Below are positions 1-11,557 of a stretch of DNA of 64,000 nt, one piece after another. Source of the DNA: Whalleya microplaca (lineage: Eukaryota > Ascomycota > Sordariomycetes > Xylariales > Xylariaceae); contig MU385788.1 of the NCBI GenBank assembly GCA_022497155.1, positions 62,001 through 126,000 on the forward strand. Reading direction: 5' to 3'. Position numbers and translations under genes: made by a program. The notes beneath the pieces were generated by a model, which saw only the letters and a list, made by a program, of their open reading frames with translations, did not search any database and had not been told where the DNA came from. Every line of letters begins with the position of its first letter. Positions within the stretch are counted from its first letter, which is position 1.

Positions 1-443
1 GTAAGAACCATAGGGGATGAGTCTACGTAGCAAATACCCAATACAGCATGTGGGACGCCCAACCTCCTATATTCTCACAGTAAGCACACCATTAGTACCG
101 AGTATGTACATGGGATTTGGCCGTCTCATCGTGAACTCTGTTTGAAGGCATGCCAGTACGGCAAATAACCTAGAATATTTACCAGAATGACCATCTGAGG
201 ATATCGTAGTAGCCTCGTCCTCGGGACGGGAACGCAGATAGTAAACTCATCAAGTGCATACACGATACACAAGTCGTCGAGACAGATAATGCAGATAATG
301 AAGGCAATGTGCAGTTGAGATTGATTGACGGGATATCTACCTATTCATCCATCCATCCACGAATACCGGCCAACCATGCAGCCAACCCCCCGTCTATTTT
401 GCCTCTCCCTCATGTCTCCTTCCCATCACGTTCACATACATCA
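1..443. other. Intergenic, 3' flank of the tRNase Z gene
   Basis: No gene is seen here. The stretch lies downstream of the stop codon of the minus-strand tRNase Z gene and probably holds its 3' UTR. The short open frames in it have no recognisable content. Confidence 0.5.
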
Positions 444-3410
444 CTAGTCCACCCAATTCTCAAACAGCTTCTGCACCGCCGGCAAGAAAGCCTGCGCCTT
501 CCTGAAGTCGCCTAGCTTAACGCGCATGTAATCGAAGGCGACGAGGACGACCTCGTCGACCTTGGCCTTCTCCTCGGTGCTGGCGTCACTACCCTCGACG
601 GCCGCGGCCACGGCCCGGATGTCGAGGTGCTCCTCGAACAGGGGCACCTGCTGGTAGCGCTGGGAGAAGTGGGTGAGCAGGATGCGGCGGGCGCCCATGC
701 GGCGCCCCACCTCGATGGCCTCGGACATGGTGGAGTGCTTCTTGGCGACGGCGTCGCCGCGCAGCTCGTCGTCGAAGGTGCTCTCGTGGATGAGCAGGTG
801 GGCGCCGCGGCCGATCGACGCGAACAAGGGGCTGGGCCGACAGTCGCCCGAGTACGCGACGCGCAAGCCCGACGCGAACGTGAACACCGTCGCCAGCGCG
901 CCGAAGCAGTGGTTGACGAGGCAGGCGTCGATCGAGCGCAGCCCGAACACCGCCGTCTCCCCCGTCGTGAACACGTGCGGTTGGAGCGACTTCCGCGCGT
1001 CGGCCTGCTGCTGGAACTTGACCGTTGTCAGGCGGTCGAAGCCAAACTCCTCCACGTCCGCGTACTCGCGCAGCCACTGGATCATGTGGGTGTGGGACGC
1101 GACGAGGAGCTTGGCCGTGGGCTGCGATGCCCGCGTCTCCTCGTGCCAGGTTTTGATGACCGAGGCCGTGCCTAGGTGGTGGTCCGCGTGGAGGTGGCTG
1201 ATCCATATGCCTTTCAGATTTCGTAGGACGTCTGGTAGCTCTTTGCCGAAGGTCCGGCGCATTTGGCCTAGGGTGCTCTCGCCGCAGTCGAACAAGTAGT
1301 TCCCGTATCCCGGAACGCGTAGCAGGGTAGCGGAAACGTTGCGATACTTCGACGGCTGAGCAGAGCCGGTACCGAGGGTGATTATTTCCGCATCCCGGTG
1401 TGGGATATCCGATTCTACCTTCTCAACCTTAGCCAGGAACTCGGGGTCAGAAGTCTTTTTCCTTGCTTGCTCAGCCATCCGTAATACTTGCTTGCTCAGA
1501 CCCCCTCGAGCTAATGTTTCAATATTCGGGAAGGGAACGATCTTGTCATCTTCATTCAAGAAGTGGGGTGCGAATTGGATCATCTTCCCAGTTCGGCCAC
1601 GTTCGTAGCCAGAGGGGGTGCCTGTTAAGGATGTGTCCGCGAGCGAATGTTCGTTATCGTAGATAGGTAGTGGAAATCGGTCAGGGTCAACGCATCTTAA
1701 CTTGTAGGCCTGTGCTGTGACAGACTCCAAAGAGATCATGTTCGGGCAGCTGTCTTCGGAGGTGACGATATGTTGTATTGAAGACAGCTTTCGCATGAAA
1801 TCTTGCAATCGGGAGTCATTTACAACGTCACGGCCCAGGTTCCAGAAAATGACAAGAATGCCTTTCATTATGTTGCTGTTTGACCACTCTGTGCGATTTA
1901 CAAGTGCCTCGATATAAGAGCTATCGGGTAAATCGACGATAGCGAAACCAGTTCCCGGGACGCTCTCTCCAAGAACCATATCTGGAGTCACAACAACCCC
2001 ATCTTTGCCTACGACGTTCTGTCCACTGGTGAGGAGCTTATAATCAAACTTGGGTATCCCAAACCTTTCAGCAGCCTCAGGGTTAAACTTGCCCCGTCGC
2101 TCGTGGCCTTTGACTATGTAGCACATAGACTGATTAGAGTGGTTTGTCCGTGGCAGTGATGGAACCATAGCCCCGGGCCACGGCTGACGGACTAATACAG
2201 GTATATCGGGCACTTCGTCGCCGTTACCTGGTAGAGGCCCGTCGTAAAGCTCAAGGTGGCCCTTGTGGTCCCGTACAAATAGTTTCGCGGGTAACTTTAC
2301 TTGGTGCAGAGTCGTCTCAACGAGAGCATCCATTTTCCAATCCGAGTCAAACATTTGTGTGACCACTGTTTCAACCAGCTGCATATCTTTTTCGATTTCC
2401 GAGGCTGAGGATGTTGGAGGCAGGGATGCTTCTGTGTCTGGCCCCGTGTCTTCTGTGTACTCGTCGTGGGTTCGTTTTCGTGGGCTGGTCGGTGTCGGCC
2501 GGGCTGATTGGACTGGCATATACCACACGTTGATGTTCGTGTCTTGCCAATCCGGCTGAGAGGCGTGCTGTTCAGCCAAGCGAGGATCATTGCGTATCTC
2601 ATGCGGTTCCAGAGGCATGCCCTTCCGAAATATAAACCGCCGTGCGGTAGCTAACAAATGCGTGAGATTTTTTCCACCATGGATACTAAGCTTTCGCAAT
2701 GTGTCGTCGGGCCGCTGTTTCCTGCCCTTTTTCTTGTGTTCCTCATTGGCAGCCCTAATATCCTCTTTCGCACTGGCATGCATATCGGCAACGGTGAGGA
2801 GGAGGCCGAAGAGACCACCGGCCTGCTGCCAGTTCACCAGGCCGCTTAAGAAGACATCCTCAACCTTATTCAGCCCAATCTTTCGTTGGGTAACGGCGCG
2901 CTGGACACCCTCGGCCAAGTTCCCAAAAAGGTAGCGTTTGTCATCGAAGTGAAGCAGGAAGCATGTGCCATTGGAGTCGGCTGTGGGAGTGGTGATAATC
3001 TGAATCCAATTCAACATCCTGCGAGAAAATACTTGGGCTTCCGGATCGATGTAGTAGCGCGGACGAGGCGATAATGAGTTCTGAGGGGGGGTCGCCTGAG
3101 GGGGGGTCGCCTGAGGGGGGGTCACCTGAGGGGGAGTCTCAGAAGGCCTCCGGAAGAGTAGAAAGCGAGCGTTCAGATATTGCTCCGTAGGCGATGCTCG
3201 AAACACAGAGACAATGGGATAGCTAACGGTATTGCCAAGGGTACCGTTGAAAAGCGCAGCAGTTGGAAGCGGTGCCTTTGCGAGTCTCGACGGATCCAAG
3301 GATGGGCTGAGCCTGGGCACTATGTCAAGATGTGGATTTCCTCGCAGTGAAAATGGAAGACCGCGACGAGGCCTGCTCATCACACTTTTAAGAACATGGA
3401 GGCCGGTCAT
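444..3410 (-). CDS. trz1: Long-form tRNase Z (ELAC2/Trz1-type 3' tRNA endonuclease)
   Basis: Uninterrupted 988-aa frame starting at a true ATG. The protein removes 3' trailers from pre-tRNAs in nucleus and/or mitochondria. It has the two-half architecture of long tRNase Z: a degenerate N-terminal metallo-beta-lactamase half (GGLFGLLLT at about residue 200) and an active C-terminal half. The latter carries GTGSAQPSKYRNVS at about residue 677, the Zn-binding SHLHADHHLGT box at about 736-746, and a late LLTHFSQRY segment. The first 30 or so residues are rich in Arg, Ser and Leu and poor in acids, compatible with a mitochondrial presequence. A Pro/Gln-rich insert near residues 91-110 is encoded by a 15-bp minisatellite. 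The length is within the usual 800-1,000 aa range for fungal Trz1. The family call is secure; dual targeting is inference. Confidence 0.93.
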   Translation of the reverse strand: MTGLHVLKSVMSRPRRGLPFSLRGNPHLDIVPRLSPSLDPSRLAKAPLPTAALFNGTLGNTVSYPIVSVFRASPTEQYLNARFLLFRRPSETPPQVTPPQATPPQATPPQNSLSPRPRYYIDPEAQVFSRRMLNWIQIITTPTADSNGTCFLLHFDDKRYLFGNLAEGVQRAVTQRKIGLNKVEDVFLSGLVNWQQAGGLFGLLLTVADMHASAKEDIRAANEEHKKKGRKQRPDDTLRKLSIHGGKNLTHLLATARRFIFRKGMPLEPHEIRNDPRLAEQHASQPDWQDTNINVWYMPVQSARPTPTSPRKRTHDEYTEDTGPDTEASLPPTSSASEIEKDMQLVETVVTQMFDSDWKMDALVETTLHQVKLPAKLFVRDHKGHLELYDGPLPGNGDEVPDIPVLVRQPWPGAMVPSLPRTNHSNQSMCYIVKGHERRGKFNPEAAERFGIPKFDYKLLTSGQNVVGKDGVVVTPDMVLGESVPGTGFAIVDLPDSSYIEALVNRTEWSNSNIMKGILVIFWNLGRDVVNDSRLQDFMRKLSSIQHIVTSEDSCPNMISLESVTAQAYKLRCVDPDRFPLPIYDNEHSLADTSLTGTPSGYERGRTGKMIQFAPHFLNEDDKIVPFPNIETLARGGLSKQVLRMAEQARKKTSDPEFLAKVEKVESDIPHRDAEIITLGTGSAQPSKYRNVSATLLRVPGYGNYLFDCGESTLGQMRRTFGKELPDVLRNLKGIWISHLHADHHLGTASVIKTWHEETRASQPTAKLLVASHTHMIQWLREYADVEEFGFDRLTTVKFQQQADARKSLQPHVFTTGETAVFGLRSIDACLVNHCFGALATVFTFASGLRVAYSGDCRPSPLFASIGRGAHLLIHESTFDDELRGDAVAKKHSTMSEAIEVGRRMGARRILLTHFSQRYQQVPLFEEHLDIRAVAAAVEGSDASTEEKAKVDEVVLVAFDYMRVKLGDFRKAQAFLPAVQKLFENWVD
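3081..3140. repeat. 15-bp coding minisatellite, four units
   Basis: Four head-to-tail copies of ctgagggggggtcgc. The last two differ by one or a few bases. The repeat is in frame on the minus strand and encodes TPPQ(A/V) units in the N-terminal linker of tRNase Z. The unit length is a multiple of three, so copy-number change would not shift the frame. Confidence 0.9.
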
Positions 3411-5109
3411 GAACGCCTAATACATGCAAGCAACAAATGGCGATCCGTATGCTCTTTTTGCATGTTACAAAGCTTAGTCAGTTTATCGCAAAACTAAAAA
3501 ATAAAAGGCCCTGAGTTTGATTTGTTCCCTTGTCTCTTATCACTTATCTTATCGAGTATGTGGGCTCTCGTGAACGCCCAATCGATTGACCGTAATCGAT
3601 AAGATATTGGCCACCGTTCGTGTTATCTCCCAGCTGGTATCCTGCCAAGACAGCTGCCCGGGATGCTTGTATCCATACCAACTGATGGCAGCTGGACTGA
3701 AATCTACTACCTAGGTAGGTATGTAATTGTATGTCTATGTACCATAGTAGTCGACAATTTTGCTCACAGCCTAGTTCTAGTTTATATTCTGAGTTCACTT
3801 TTAAGCAAGTACAACGCTAACATTTGGCACTACGAAAAGTATTTGCCAACGTAGAAGTTTGCGAAAGTCTAGATATAGGATAAACCACTGATTCCAATGA
3901 ATATGCTGGTGAAAGCTTTCCCTTGGTCTAATTCCTATGTTCAGGCCATGTGTGACAAGGGCTGTAATAGGGCTTGGAATATATCAATTCAATAATAATT
4001 CTCTAGGGCCTCTGAGGGTGCTTATGGGTTCCAATCTAATCTGTATCGGCGTATGGTCTTATATAGACCTGCTACTACAGTACGTACTCTAGTACGCGTA
4101 ATCTCTTGTTGCCTACATCAGCGTCGTCTGATGATCATGCCTTTTGTTAGGCAGTAATACATTCCATCAGCAACGAATAACAACCAACAGCACCCAATAT
4201 ATGTATTCGTGCAGCATTCCTGCATCTCGTATAGCTTCCAACAGGTCTTGGCTCCAATAGCCGTGTGACACCATGGTGCATATATAAGCATAGAGTATCT
4301 GAAGGCATAACCTTATATAAAACTAATGCCGTATACTGTATATAATTTAGAACTGCTTCTTTATGTTTGAGCATGCACCTGAGAATGAGTTGGTATGGTG
4401 TGTCTTTTTGACACCCTCCTTGATATACTGCAATATGCAGAATCGCGGTTGCTGTAGCTGGGTTAGGTTATATATCTGTGGCTGTAAAGCTTGTGTATTT
4501 AGGTCGTATCGATAGTAAACTTTAAAGATAGCACTGACATTGCACCCATGGTATAGGTAGCACCAAGTAGCGGCTGCTAGGGGTCATATATAGTATTCAT
4601 TAGTTAGACTCATACGATGTCAACCTTTCATATATTTCATATTCATTTCATCTTAGACTTCAACACGATAAGGTATTGTGAGAGCGAAAGACACGAGATC
4701 CATTAACCCCTCAACATTATTACCCTTGTTAACCTTAACACTCGGCTTCTACCTAATGTTTTACGCAACAATCAACTGAATAAAGCGAAATAGTGTTCGT
4801 AGTCTAATTTTATGTGATTGTTATAGGGAATCTCCTTGAAGTGAAAAATATAAAGCAGTGATATAAGCCCAATCAAGTTGAGTTTATCTTACGGTAAACT
4901 GGCATACATATGCGTATACAGCTTTCCTCCCTCCAGGAACTAATGCATTCACACCATAACAGCATTGATATAGAGGAAATTCCTGTACTAGGTATCTCCA
5001 ATACCATGTTAGTTCATGGTGGTATATATAATATTTTATGTCAATTTATTCTTTTGAATCGTTTCTATTCTTCGTGTCCATCATGCATGCGCACTCAGCG
5101 ATCTCCTTC
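3411..5109. other. AT-rich intergenic region
   Basis: No gene recognised. The region holds the promoter side of tRNase Z and the 3' flank of the GH16 gene. It is AT-rich with many stops in all frames and contains a TACCTAGGTA palindrome near 3708-3717. Short frames (for example 3544-3798, minus) have no domain-like content. Old repeat remnants are possible but could not be delimited. Confidence 0.4.
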
Positions 5110-5989
5110 TTATGGGTTGTAACTTAGAACCTCAAGATTGCGTACTTGGTAGAGGGTATCTTCATTCACGGTGCTCAGTATATTTCGGACCAAATAGTAG
5201 GTTTCGCTTACCGCTGGTAGGGCCGGGTGACCCAGATGAGCCCTCCATTTGGAGGTTGATGATACTGAAAGTTGACTGCGTTAATGATAGTACTCATCCG
5301 ACCTTCGAAACCAAGCGTCGAGTGGATTCGTAAAGAGCTTACAGATACATCGGCTTGCCAAAAAATCCCCCGCCCACTTGTGTCGCGACAAGCGAGCCGT
5401 CCATGTAGAATTTCACTGAGACGTCCCGTTGGTTGATATCGCGGATTTCGCACTTGATCGAATGGAACTGATCCGGGTTCGGATACGTCACATCCTTCCA
5501 GGAGATAACGGACGAGGTGTTGTATGTGTTAAACGAGATCTTCCCCGAGCCCTTCCATTCCGCCATATCGATCTCTGGGGGCCAGCCATTGACCGCGGTC
5601 AACCAGAAGGCCGGCCAAGTCCCCTTTGTCGTCGTGGCCTTGAATTCGCCGGTGAAGTCGTAACCTCCCCCTCGCGCCACAGTGATATGCTCCCGAGCAT
5701 TAATTGCTCCGGACAGGTAGTTGATCTTGATGCTTTTACCCCCGTGCTGAGCGTCCTTTTGACCGCTGACCTTCTTCGCCGCCAGGGTCAACAGGCCGTC
5801 GGAAAACTTGACCTGGCTCTTATCCATGCGTGCGGCGCCGTTGTGATCGGTTCCCCATGGGTAGTTGTAGGCCCAATCAGCATCGAAGTCGGACTGAGAG
5901 TTGAAGCTCGTTTTGGGAATGATGGTACGAACTGCCTCTGCTCCAGCCGCAATGGCCAGGAGAAGCGAGGCGGTGCTGGAGATGCGCAT
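5110..5989 (-). CDS. Secreted GH16-family beta-glucanase-like protein
   Basis: Three exons by my reading: 5343-5989, 5212-5264 and 5110-5159 (minus), giving 249 aa. The first exon alone would end falsely at MYL-stop. Splicing at GTAAGC restores the family-typical MYLIINLQMEGSSGSPGPTS, and a second intron leads to the C-terminal strand YQVRNLEVLSYNP. Residues 1-19 form a signal peptide, so the enzyme is secreted or wall-associated. The GH16 catalytic signature ExDxxE is present as EIDMAE (E139, D141, E144), within the concanavalin-like jelly-roll. It probably hydrolyses or remodels beta-1,3(4)-glucans; substrate is inferred from the family only. Flanks are long, AT-rich and gene-free. Confidence 0.85.
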
Positions 5990-8118
5990 TATGAGGCACC
6001 GTGGACCTTAATTCTTGATATGTGCGCCGAGGGATAGTGTAAGCCTTAGGCGGATCACTCAATTCTAGAGAAGGCATACTGATATTTATGTACCTAGACC
6101 TCCTATAACAATTTCGATTGTTACGTACTAGGGGTTGCTCTCATTCCATACCCCGGGTATTAATCTACGTAGCCGTGACAGCTACTGCCGGGTAAAACAG
6201 GACATTGAGCCCAATAATACGAGTTTATAATCTAGACTGCTCGATTGATCAGCTCATAGAGTAACTCCACATATAGAACGATCTATCGTGCACCTCCTCT
6301 GAATACGAGAAATATAATCAACTATGCTTATTTGAATCGAGTTCGAACTAACTAAAATAATCGCGTTCTTAGACTAATGAAGGCAGTGTAGCGAATCTGA
6401 TCGGCAGGGAACCACTTCGCATACCACATACCATTGCCGTAATACCAAATAGGCTTTAATAGAAGAGAGCTGGTAGAAGGAAAGACATAAATAAGGTTTT
6501 GTTCCCCAATATTATTCCCCAAGGCGATCTCTTAGACAACTCCACACTATACGTAACTTTACTAGGGAACACAACTCATACCGTTTTATTGCAGAGCCAA
6601 CAGATGACAACATGAGTGACTTTGTCTAACCTTCCAATAGGATGTACAAACTCACATGCGCGATTGGATCATGTTTCATTATTGGGAATGTCTATCAGGT
6701 TGAAGCATCGGTATAAGACTCAGGCATTGATATTTGCTGTTTCATCTCTTATTCAACACTCGTTGCGAGCCATACTATATCACTTCAAATTAGTTAAGCC
6801 ATGCTAACTGTTGAGTAAAATCGAGCAATACTCTTATCGTGGTTGATTTATAATTATTGGAGATATATTACAGAGAATTGGTAGTCGTGTTGATCGCTTA
6901 GATTTATTAGATAATCACTTTTTCTTATTGCCAGCCATAGGCGGAAAAGATGTCACGGAAGCTGAGGTCATATCCTCCCCAAAGCTCCATGTAGTCAGGT
7001 CACTTTGGGAGTATTTGGTATCATCGACAAAGCGGATCGTGTGGAGTCTCTCGGCGTTTTCATTTCACGCGTGACGGCACGCCCATGGATGAATTCATGG
7101 GTTTCATTACCATCCTTAGTGCTGCAATATTATGGCAGCTCAACTCTGGCTATAAAATTATGTGAAGCCGAGCAAAAGCTTTGAGAAAGCTCTCATAAAT
7201 TTCATTACCGAGTGCTCCGGATTACTGGGAAAGGGGTACTTTCTCCATGTTTCTCTACTGGCTCCATGCTAGGACCGCATACAACGAAAGGGGATTGGGG
7301 AAAATACAATCTACCGCTCCCAGGACCTCTGGGCCTAGTATTTGCATATCCCGTTTCTAATACAGAGAAGGGGGTCAAGAAATAGATATAGATTGGAACG
7401 AGTTCAGAAGCAGGAAAGCCCAGCGGCATATGAACAGAGTCACGGTTTTCGAAAAAGGTATCATAGTGAAATCATTTCAGATTTCTTCCAAGTTAGTTCA
7501 ACCTCCTAATCCTTCATTGCAGTGATTAGCCTCTTTTAATAACTCACGAAGATTTCTTCTAGTTCTTAACACACAGAGAGGCCCGGTGGGATTCGGACTC
7601 ACCCTTACTTCTACAAGAATACGTTTAAGGGCAAGGTGTGTAGGCGAGAATGTAACACGGGAAACACAGAAGCTTCATGCTACGTTCTATTCATCAGGAG
7701 CTGACTACAATATATAGTCTCCTAGTTTTAACATGATCTCGCACAAATTAAACAGAATATACAGATCCAATCTGAATATACTAACTTACTAAGCACACTC
7801 CAAGACTCGCCCGGGCTATTAGAGCCCATCCTATCTTGCAGTGCTCCGATTGGCCTAGCAGCTGGAGCTATGATATTGTTATATGTATCGTTAATGAATT
7901 ATTACTACCAAATGTCGATTACCAGATAAGGTCATCAATGAACAACCAACGCTCTTACTTCGCCGACCCCTTGCATGTCCCTGCCCCACCAACCCCCCTT
8001 CAGAGAAGTTGAAAATGCCTTTATATTTGTCTCTTAAAACACATTGTGTTCTGAGTCTCAATTTCACTCCAGTCTTGTCAATCTGATTAACTTGACGGCC
8101 ACGCTCTGCAAAATTAAA
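5990..8118. other. Long AT-rich intergenic region between divergent GH16 and SDR genes
   Basis: No gene seen. It must contain both divergent promoters. A CCAAT box on the minus strand (gattgg near 7849) lies about 270 bp upstream of the SDR start. A block at about 7585-7605 resembles a tRNA T-arm but has no partner 5' half. Many TA-rich stretches suggest old decayed DNA, but no repeat ends could be defined. Confidence 0.4.
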
Positions 8119-9356
8119 ATGGATGTTACCGGTGTAGCTCTAGTGGTTGGTGCCGGTATGTAACAGACTCTATTTACGTCCTCTGGTGAACTCAGTCAAG
8201 ACTGAACAGGGATGGATAGGCAGTGGCATCGGCCTCGAGACTGCCTTAATGTTTGCAGAAAGGGGCGCACGAGCCGTCATATTCGCAGACCAGGCGTTCA
8301 ACGCAGCCTCCAAGGCTTCAGAGAAGAGCAAGTCCATAGCAACGGCTGCAGATTACCAGACTGTGGCTGTAGCCGTTGATGTCCGGGATCGAGCGTCTAT
8401 ACGAGCGGTGATAGAAGAGATCAAGAGGCGATTCGGCAGGCTTGACTATGCCATCAACAGCGCTGGGGTCAGTAAATTGACCATCGCCCCGCGAACAAAG
8501 TTATTCTATGAGTATCTCTCAGACTTTTGACTAAAATCTTATTTGTTGCTCGTTATAGGTTCCGCGGAAAACATCAGCTGATACTACGAGTGTTGACGAG
8601 CCCGAATATGACCATTTGCATGACGTGAATGCGAAAGGCATTCTACACTGTCTTCAGGAAGAGATCGCTGCCATGAAGGATCAAGAGCCAACTTATGTCG
8701 AAGGGCGTAGTGGCAGTCGTAGCAGTGAATAGCATTCAGAGTCATGTGTTGCGCCTTATAACAGGTTTCGGTGTCCCCCTCCCCCCTTTTTTCCCCTTCT
8801 TTCCTTCCCTCACTCAACGAGGATTCTACCTGCTAAGACTGGAGCTGAAACTCCGGAATCTTTTCTAGAATTACCGAAAGAAAAGATTACTGACTACAGA
8901 CGCTGCAGTCGGTCCCGGCTCTATCATAAACGTAACCTCTCTATCTGCAATTGTTGGCTCAGCCAATACCATCACCTACACAGCGAGCAAATTTGCTGCA
9001 CGGGGTATAATTAAGTGTGCTGGTAAGTTCAATAGGCTTGGCCTCTTGACAGGCTCAGAACTACTGTATGGAGATGGCCGTGCTAACCTTAGCTTTTAGC
9101 CTTAGAAAATCGGAAATCCGGCCTCCGGATCAACGAGGTGTGCCCAAGCTATACAGATACGCCACTGTTATGGTCAATTATTGAGAGACAGCCCGCAATA
9201 CACGAGGTGGTCAAGAAGTTGATGCCTTTGAGCCGTATGGCTGCACCTGAGGAAATCGCAAGTGTGATTCACTTCCTGGCTAGCCCCGGGGCGAGCTTTG
9301 TCAATGGGCAATCGGTGATAGTGGACTCAGGAGCGTCAGTCTCCATCATGACTTGA
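8119..9356 (+). CDS. Classical short-chain dehydrogenase/reductase (SDR)
   Basis: Five exons inferred: 8119-8155, 8220-8467, 8559-8724, 8900-9022 and 9100-9356, giving 276 aa. All phases agree and the joins rebuild SDR motifs. The nucleotide-binding motif VGAGSGIG (residues 10-17) is split by intron 1; NSAG is followed by a family-typical DVNAKGILHCLQEE stretch. The catalytic residues are Ser164, Tyr177 and Lys181 (YTASK). A later RINEVCPSYTDTP loop and LASPGASFVNGQSVIVDSG C-terminus complete the Rossmann fold. It is an NAD(P)(H)-dependent oxidoreductase of unknown substrate, probably cytosolic. The fifteen residues between NSAG and DEPEY rely on a GTCAGT donor, the least certain join. It is similar to fungal SDRs annotated as levodione reductase-like or toxin-biosynthesis SDRs, but no cluster surrounds it. 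Confidence 0.88.
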
Positions 9357-9890
9357 GAGCCTTCGGCTTACATATATTGCTTGTCTAGATTCAGGCCCAG
9401 GTATGATCAGGTTTCTTTAGCTTTGATCCTAGATAGGCATCTAGTGGCTTTAGCCTATAGACGCGACACCAACTACACCATGATTGACCAGCATTCACGG
9501 AGTGTACCAGGAACAAAATCATGATCCCTATTTCGTCCCCTCATATAGTGTAATATAGTATAACTTTCACAGATAGTTATCTATTCCCATCGTATAGGTA
9601 AGTCAGTTTCACGAAACTGTAGTGTATATCATTTGTCACGCCTGAGAAAATCCGGCCGACTGGAGTCGAGAGGGGGATAATATAATGAGCAGTAATATAT
9701 TAATTATCACGTAGAAAAAAGCATTCTGCTACGAAGAGCACTCAAACACGCAACGTTGCTGGCATACCAAGCTAGCAGAAGTACCTATGCAAAGTCCCGT
9801 AGTTTTTCCAGTCCAGCGGGTACGTACTTGTATCATGACCAAGCTTTCACCAACGGCCGAGATCGACTCGTTAAATACGACATCAGTCCC
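9357..9890 (+). other. Intergenic, SDR to methyltransferase-like gene
   Basis: Holds the SDR 3' flank and the likely promoter of the next gene. The frame of the next gene stays open back to about 9756 but without an ATG, so a non-ATG start or an upstream exon is possible. Nothing else is seen. Confidence 0.4.
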
Positions 9891-10439
9891 ATGGACCTCC
9901 TAGTGCTATCAGACACGCCCCAGCGTTACCCAGGGTGCTGCTTAAGCTTATCGAACGAACTTCTCAACCACCTGGGCTCTCTATTCAAAAACCACGCCAA
10001 GTCGGGCCTCATCCTATCGATTGGCAGCGGCACTGGTCTCCTGGAGGAGCTCCTGCACGCGCATCTGAACAAGGAGCCGAACTGCAAGCTGCGCGTCGAA
10101 GGCGTCGAGGTCCCTTCAACAAATATCCACCTACCTGAGGATCGCATCAACGTCGTCAATGGTACTTGGGCCATCTGTCGCCGCGCTGCGGACTCAGTCG
10201 CGCTGGTGTTCGTGTATCCGCGAAGCGCGGAGTTGGTCAATTCATATGTCGACTCTTTTCTACAGAAACCAGGCTATGTTAAGCTGGCGTTGTGGCTTGG
10301 CCCGAAGGCGGACTGGGAGGAGTTTGCTGCGTGTTTCCGTGTCCCTGGATTCGAGGTCGAGGAATTGCAGGATGGTTGTGGGCTTGTCGAGTATGAAATG
10401 ATGACAGTGCTGAGACAACCGAAGATCCAAAGCCTCTGA
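9891..10439 (+). CDS. Small methyltransferase-like fungal protein
   Basis: First in-frame ATG at 9891 gives 182 aa; the frame is open further upstream but only with non-ATG codons. Residues 40-50 (LILSIGSGTGL) match the SAM-binding motif I of class I methyltransferases (hhxhGxGxG), preceded by an RYPGCCLSLSNELL segment seen in fungal proteins of this kind. The remaining motifs are weak: no clear acidic motif II or DPPY-like motif, so it may be a degenerate, non-catalytic fold. The substrate cannot be named. A missing N-terminal exon cannot be excluded. Confidence 0.6.
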   Translation: MDLLVLSDTPQRYPGCCLSLSNELLNHLGSLFKNHAKSGLILSIGSGTGLLEELLHAHLNKEPNCKLRVEGVEVPSTNIHLPEDRINVVNGTWAICRRAADSVALVFVYPRSAELVNSYVDSFLQKPGYVKLALWLGPKADWEEFAACFRVPGFEVEELQDGCGLVEYEMMTVLRQPKIQSL

Positions 10440-10648
10440 CCTTCAATATCTCGCAGCAGTGATATGGTCTACTGGCTTTCAGAGATCACGACCTTCGCCG
10501 ACCTGATCTTGAGGGTGTCGGATTTTTATTCAATACCCCCCGTATCTCCACGACCATATTTGGCAGTATCTTAATAATTGTTACTATATTGTCATATTAA
10601 ATATTAGTTTAGTTCAGATAATGCATAGGCCTCATTTGACCTTTCCCT

Positions 10649-11557
10649 TTAATCGCCGCCATAATTTTGGTTCCAGCTAAAATATTCATAGACACACTCA
10701 ATATCACCATCTGGGCTACTAACATACAATTCTCGTAATTCCTTCCACTTATATTTTCGGTTTCGAAGGCGAACATCCAGAACTGCGTTTGACTTTTGCT
10801 GACGAATATCCCCCTTAATCCAAGGAGATGCCACCTTCTCTTCATAGTCTACTCCTACACCCCTTTTGGCGACGACCACCCAGTATTTTGATGATTCCTT
10901 GCCATTATGACCTGCTGGTGGGTCGATGGTTACCAATGGCTGTGAACCAGCCCCATCCCGATTCTCGAGGACGGTGTTCCATTTGGCAAGTAGAGATTGC
11001 TTGCTAGAACAAAGTAGTTCGTCCGTTTCAGGAAGTTTAAAGATATGGTGTAGTTCTTTCCATCCATTACTATGCTTGAGTAAGTCCTCCATATGGCTCA
11101 GATCCCCCATGGAATCATCACCGGGGGAGACAACAAAGTAGTCTAGTCGAAGCCCCGGAAGAAGTTTGAGAACTTGATGAAGAGAATAAGGAGTAATTCC
11201 ACCACCATCTTTTCTTCCAAGGCGAAGAGGGAGATCACTCACGCACACGCGACCGACCTTTGAGCGCGTCTCGACGGGCAGCATAGCTAGCACATCGAGC
11301 ATTGCCTTGGGAGAACGAAATATGAAGAAGACTAGCCGCAACCAGGTATCTCCAACATCGCGTTTAGCTCGATGACAGGTTCGGGTAATCTCAAGGGAAT
11401 TTGAGCCTTTCCGTTTATGAGTTTTCGAATTGGCAGGCGGGAAAGCCGCTCCATACTCAATTGTTGTGGAGAGGAAGAGGTAGGTGTAGATCTCATCCCG
11501 TAGCTCTTGGGGAAGTCGAAAGAGTGGGCTAGATTGTTGGAGATTGACGTGGGCCAT
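10649..11557 (-). CDS. F-box-like / 2EXR-like fungal protein
   Basis: The first true ATG in the frame is at 11557, giving 302 aa; residues proposed further upstream begin with a TTG codon. Residues 9-29 (PLFRLPQELRDEIYTYLF) match the N-terminal helix pair of the many fungal proteins annotated as F-box-like or 2EXR, which often mediate substrate choice in ubiquitin ligases or have no known role. The rest (CHRAKRDVGDTW..., a Leu-rich middle and a basic C-terminus) is unique to this fungal group. Whether it binds the SKP1 encoded at 49.2 kb is speculation. Alternative: an orphan lineage-specific protein. Confidence 0.6.
   Translation of the reverse strand: MAHVNLQQSSPLFRLPQELRDEIYTYLFLSTTIEYGAAFPPANSKTHKRKGSNSLEITRTCHRAKRDVGDTWLRLVFFIFRSPKAMLDVLAMLPVETRSKVGRVCVSDLPLRLGRKDGGGITPYSLHQVLKLLPGLRLDYFVVSPGDDSMGDLSHMEDLLKHSNGWKELHHIFKLPETDELLCSSKQSLLAKWNTVLENRDGAGSQPLVTIDPPAGHNGKESSKYWVVVAKRGVGVDYEEKVASPWIKGDIRQQKSNAVLDVRLRNRKYKWKELRELYVSSPDGDIECVYEYFSWNQNYGGD

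Noticed and set aside
444..1299. Several long frames overlapping tRNase Z on both strands
   Set aside because: They are Arg/Ala/Pro-rich shadows of the GC-rich coding frame with no motifs.
7575..7640. tRNA-like T-arm on the minus strand (gtgagtccgaatcccac)
   Set aside because: The T-loop is altered (TCCGAAT) and there is no matching 5' acceptor strand, D-arm or anticodon arm at the right distance.
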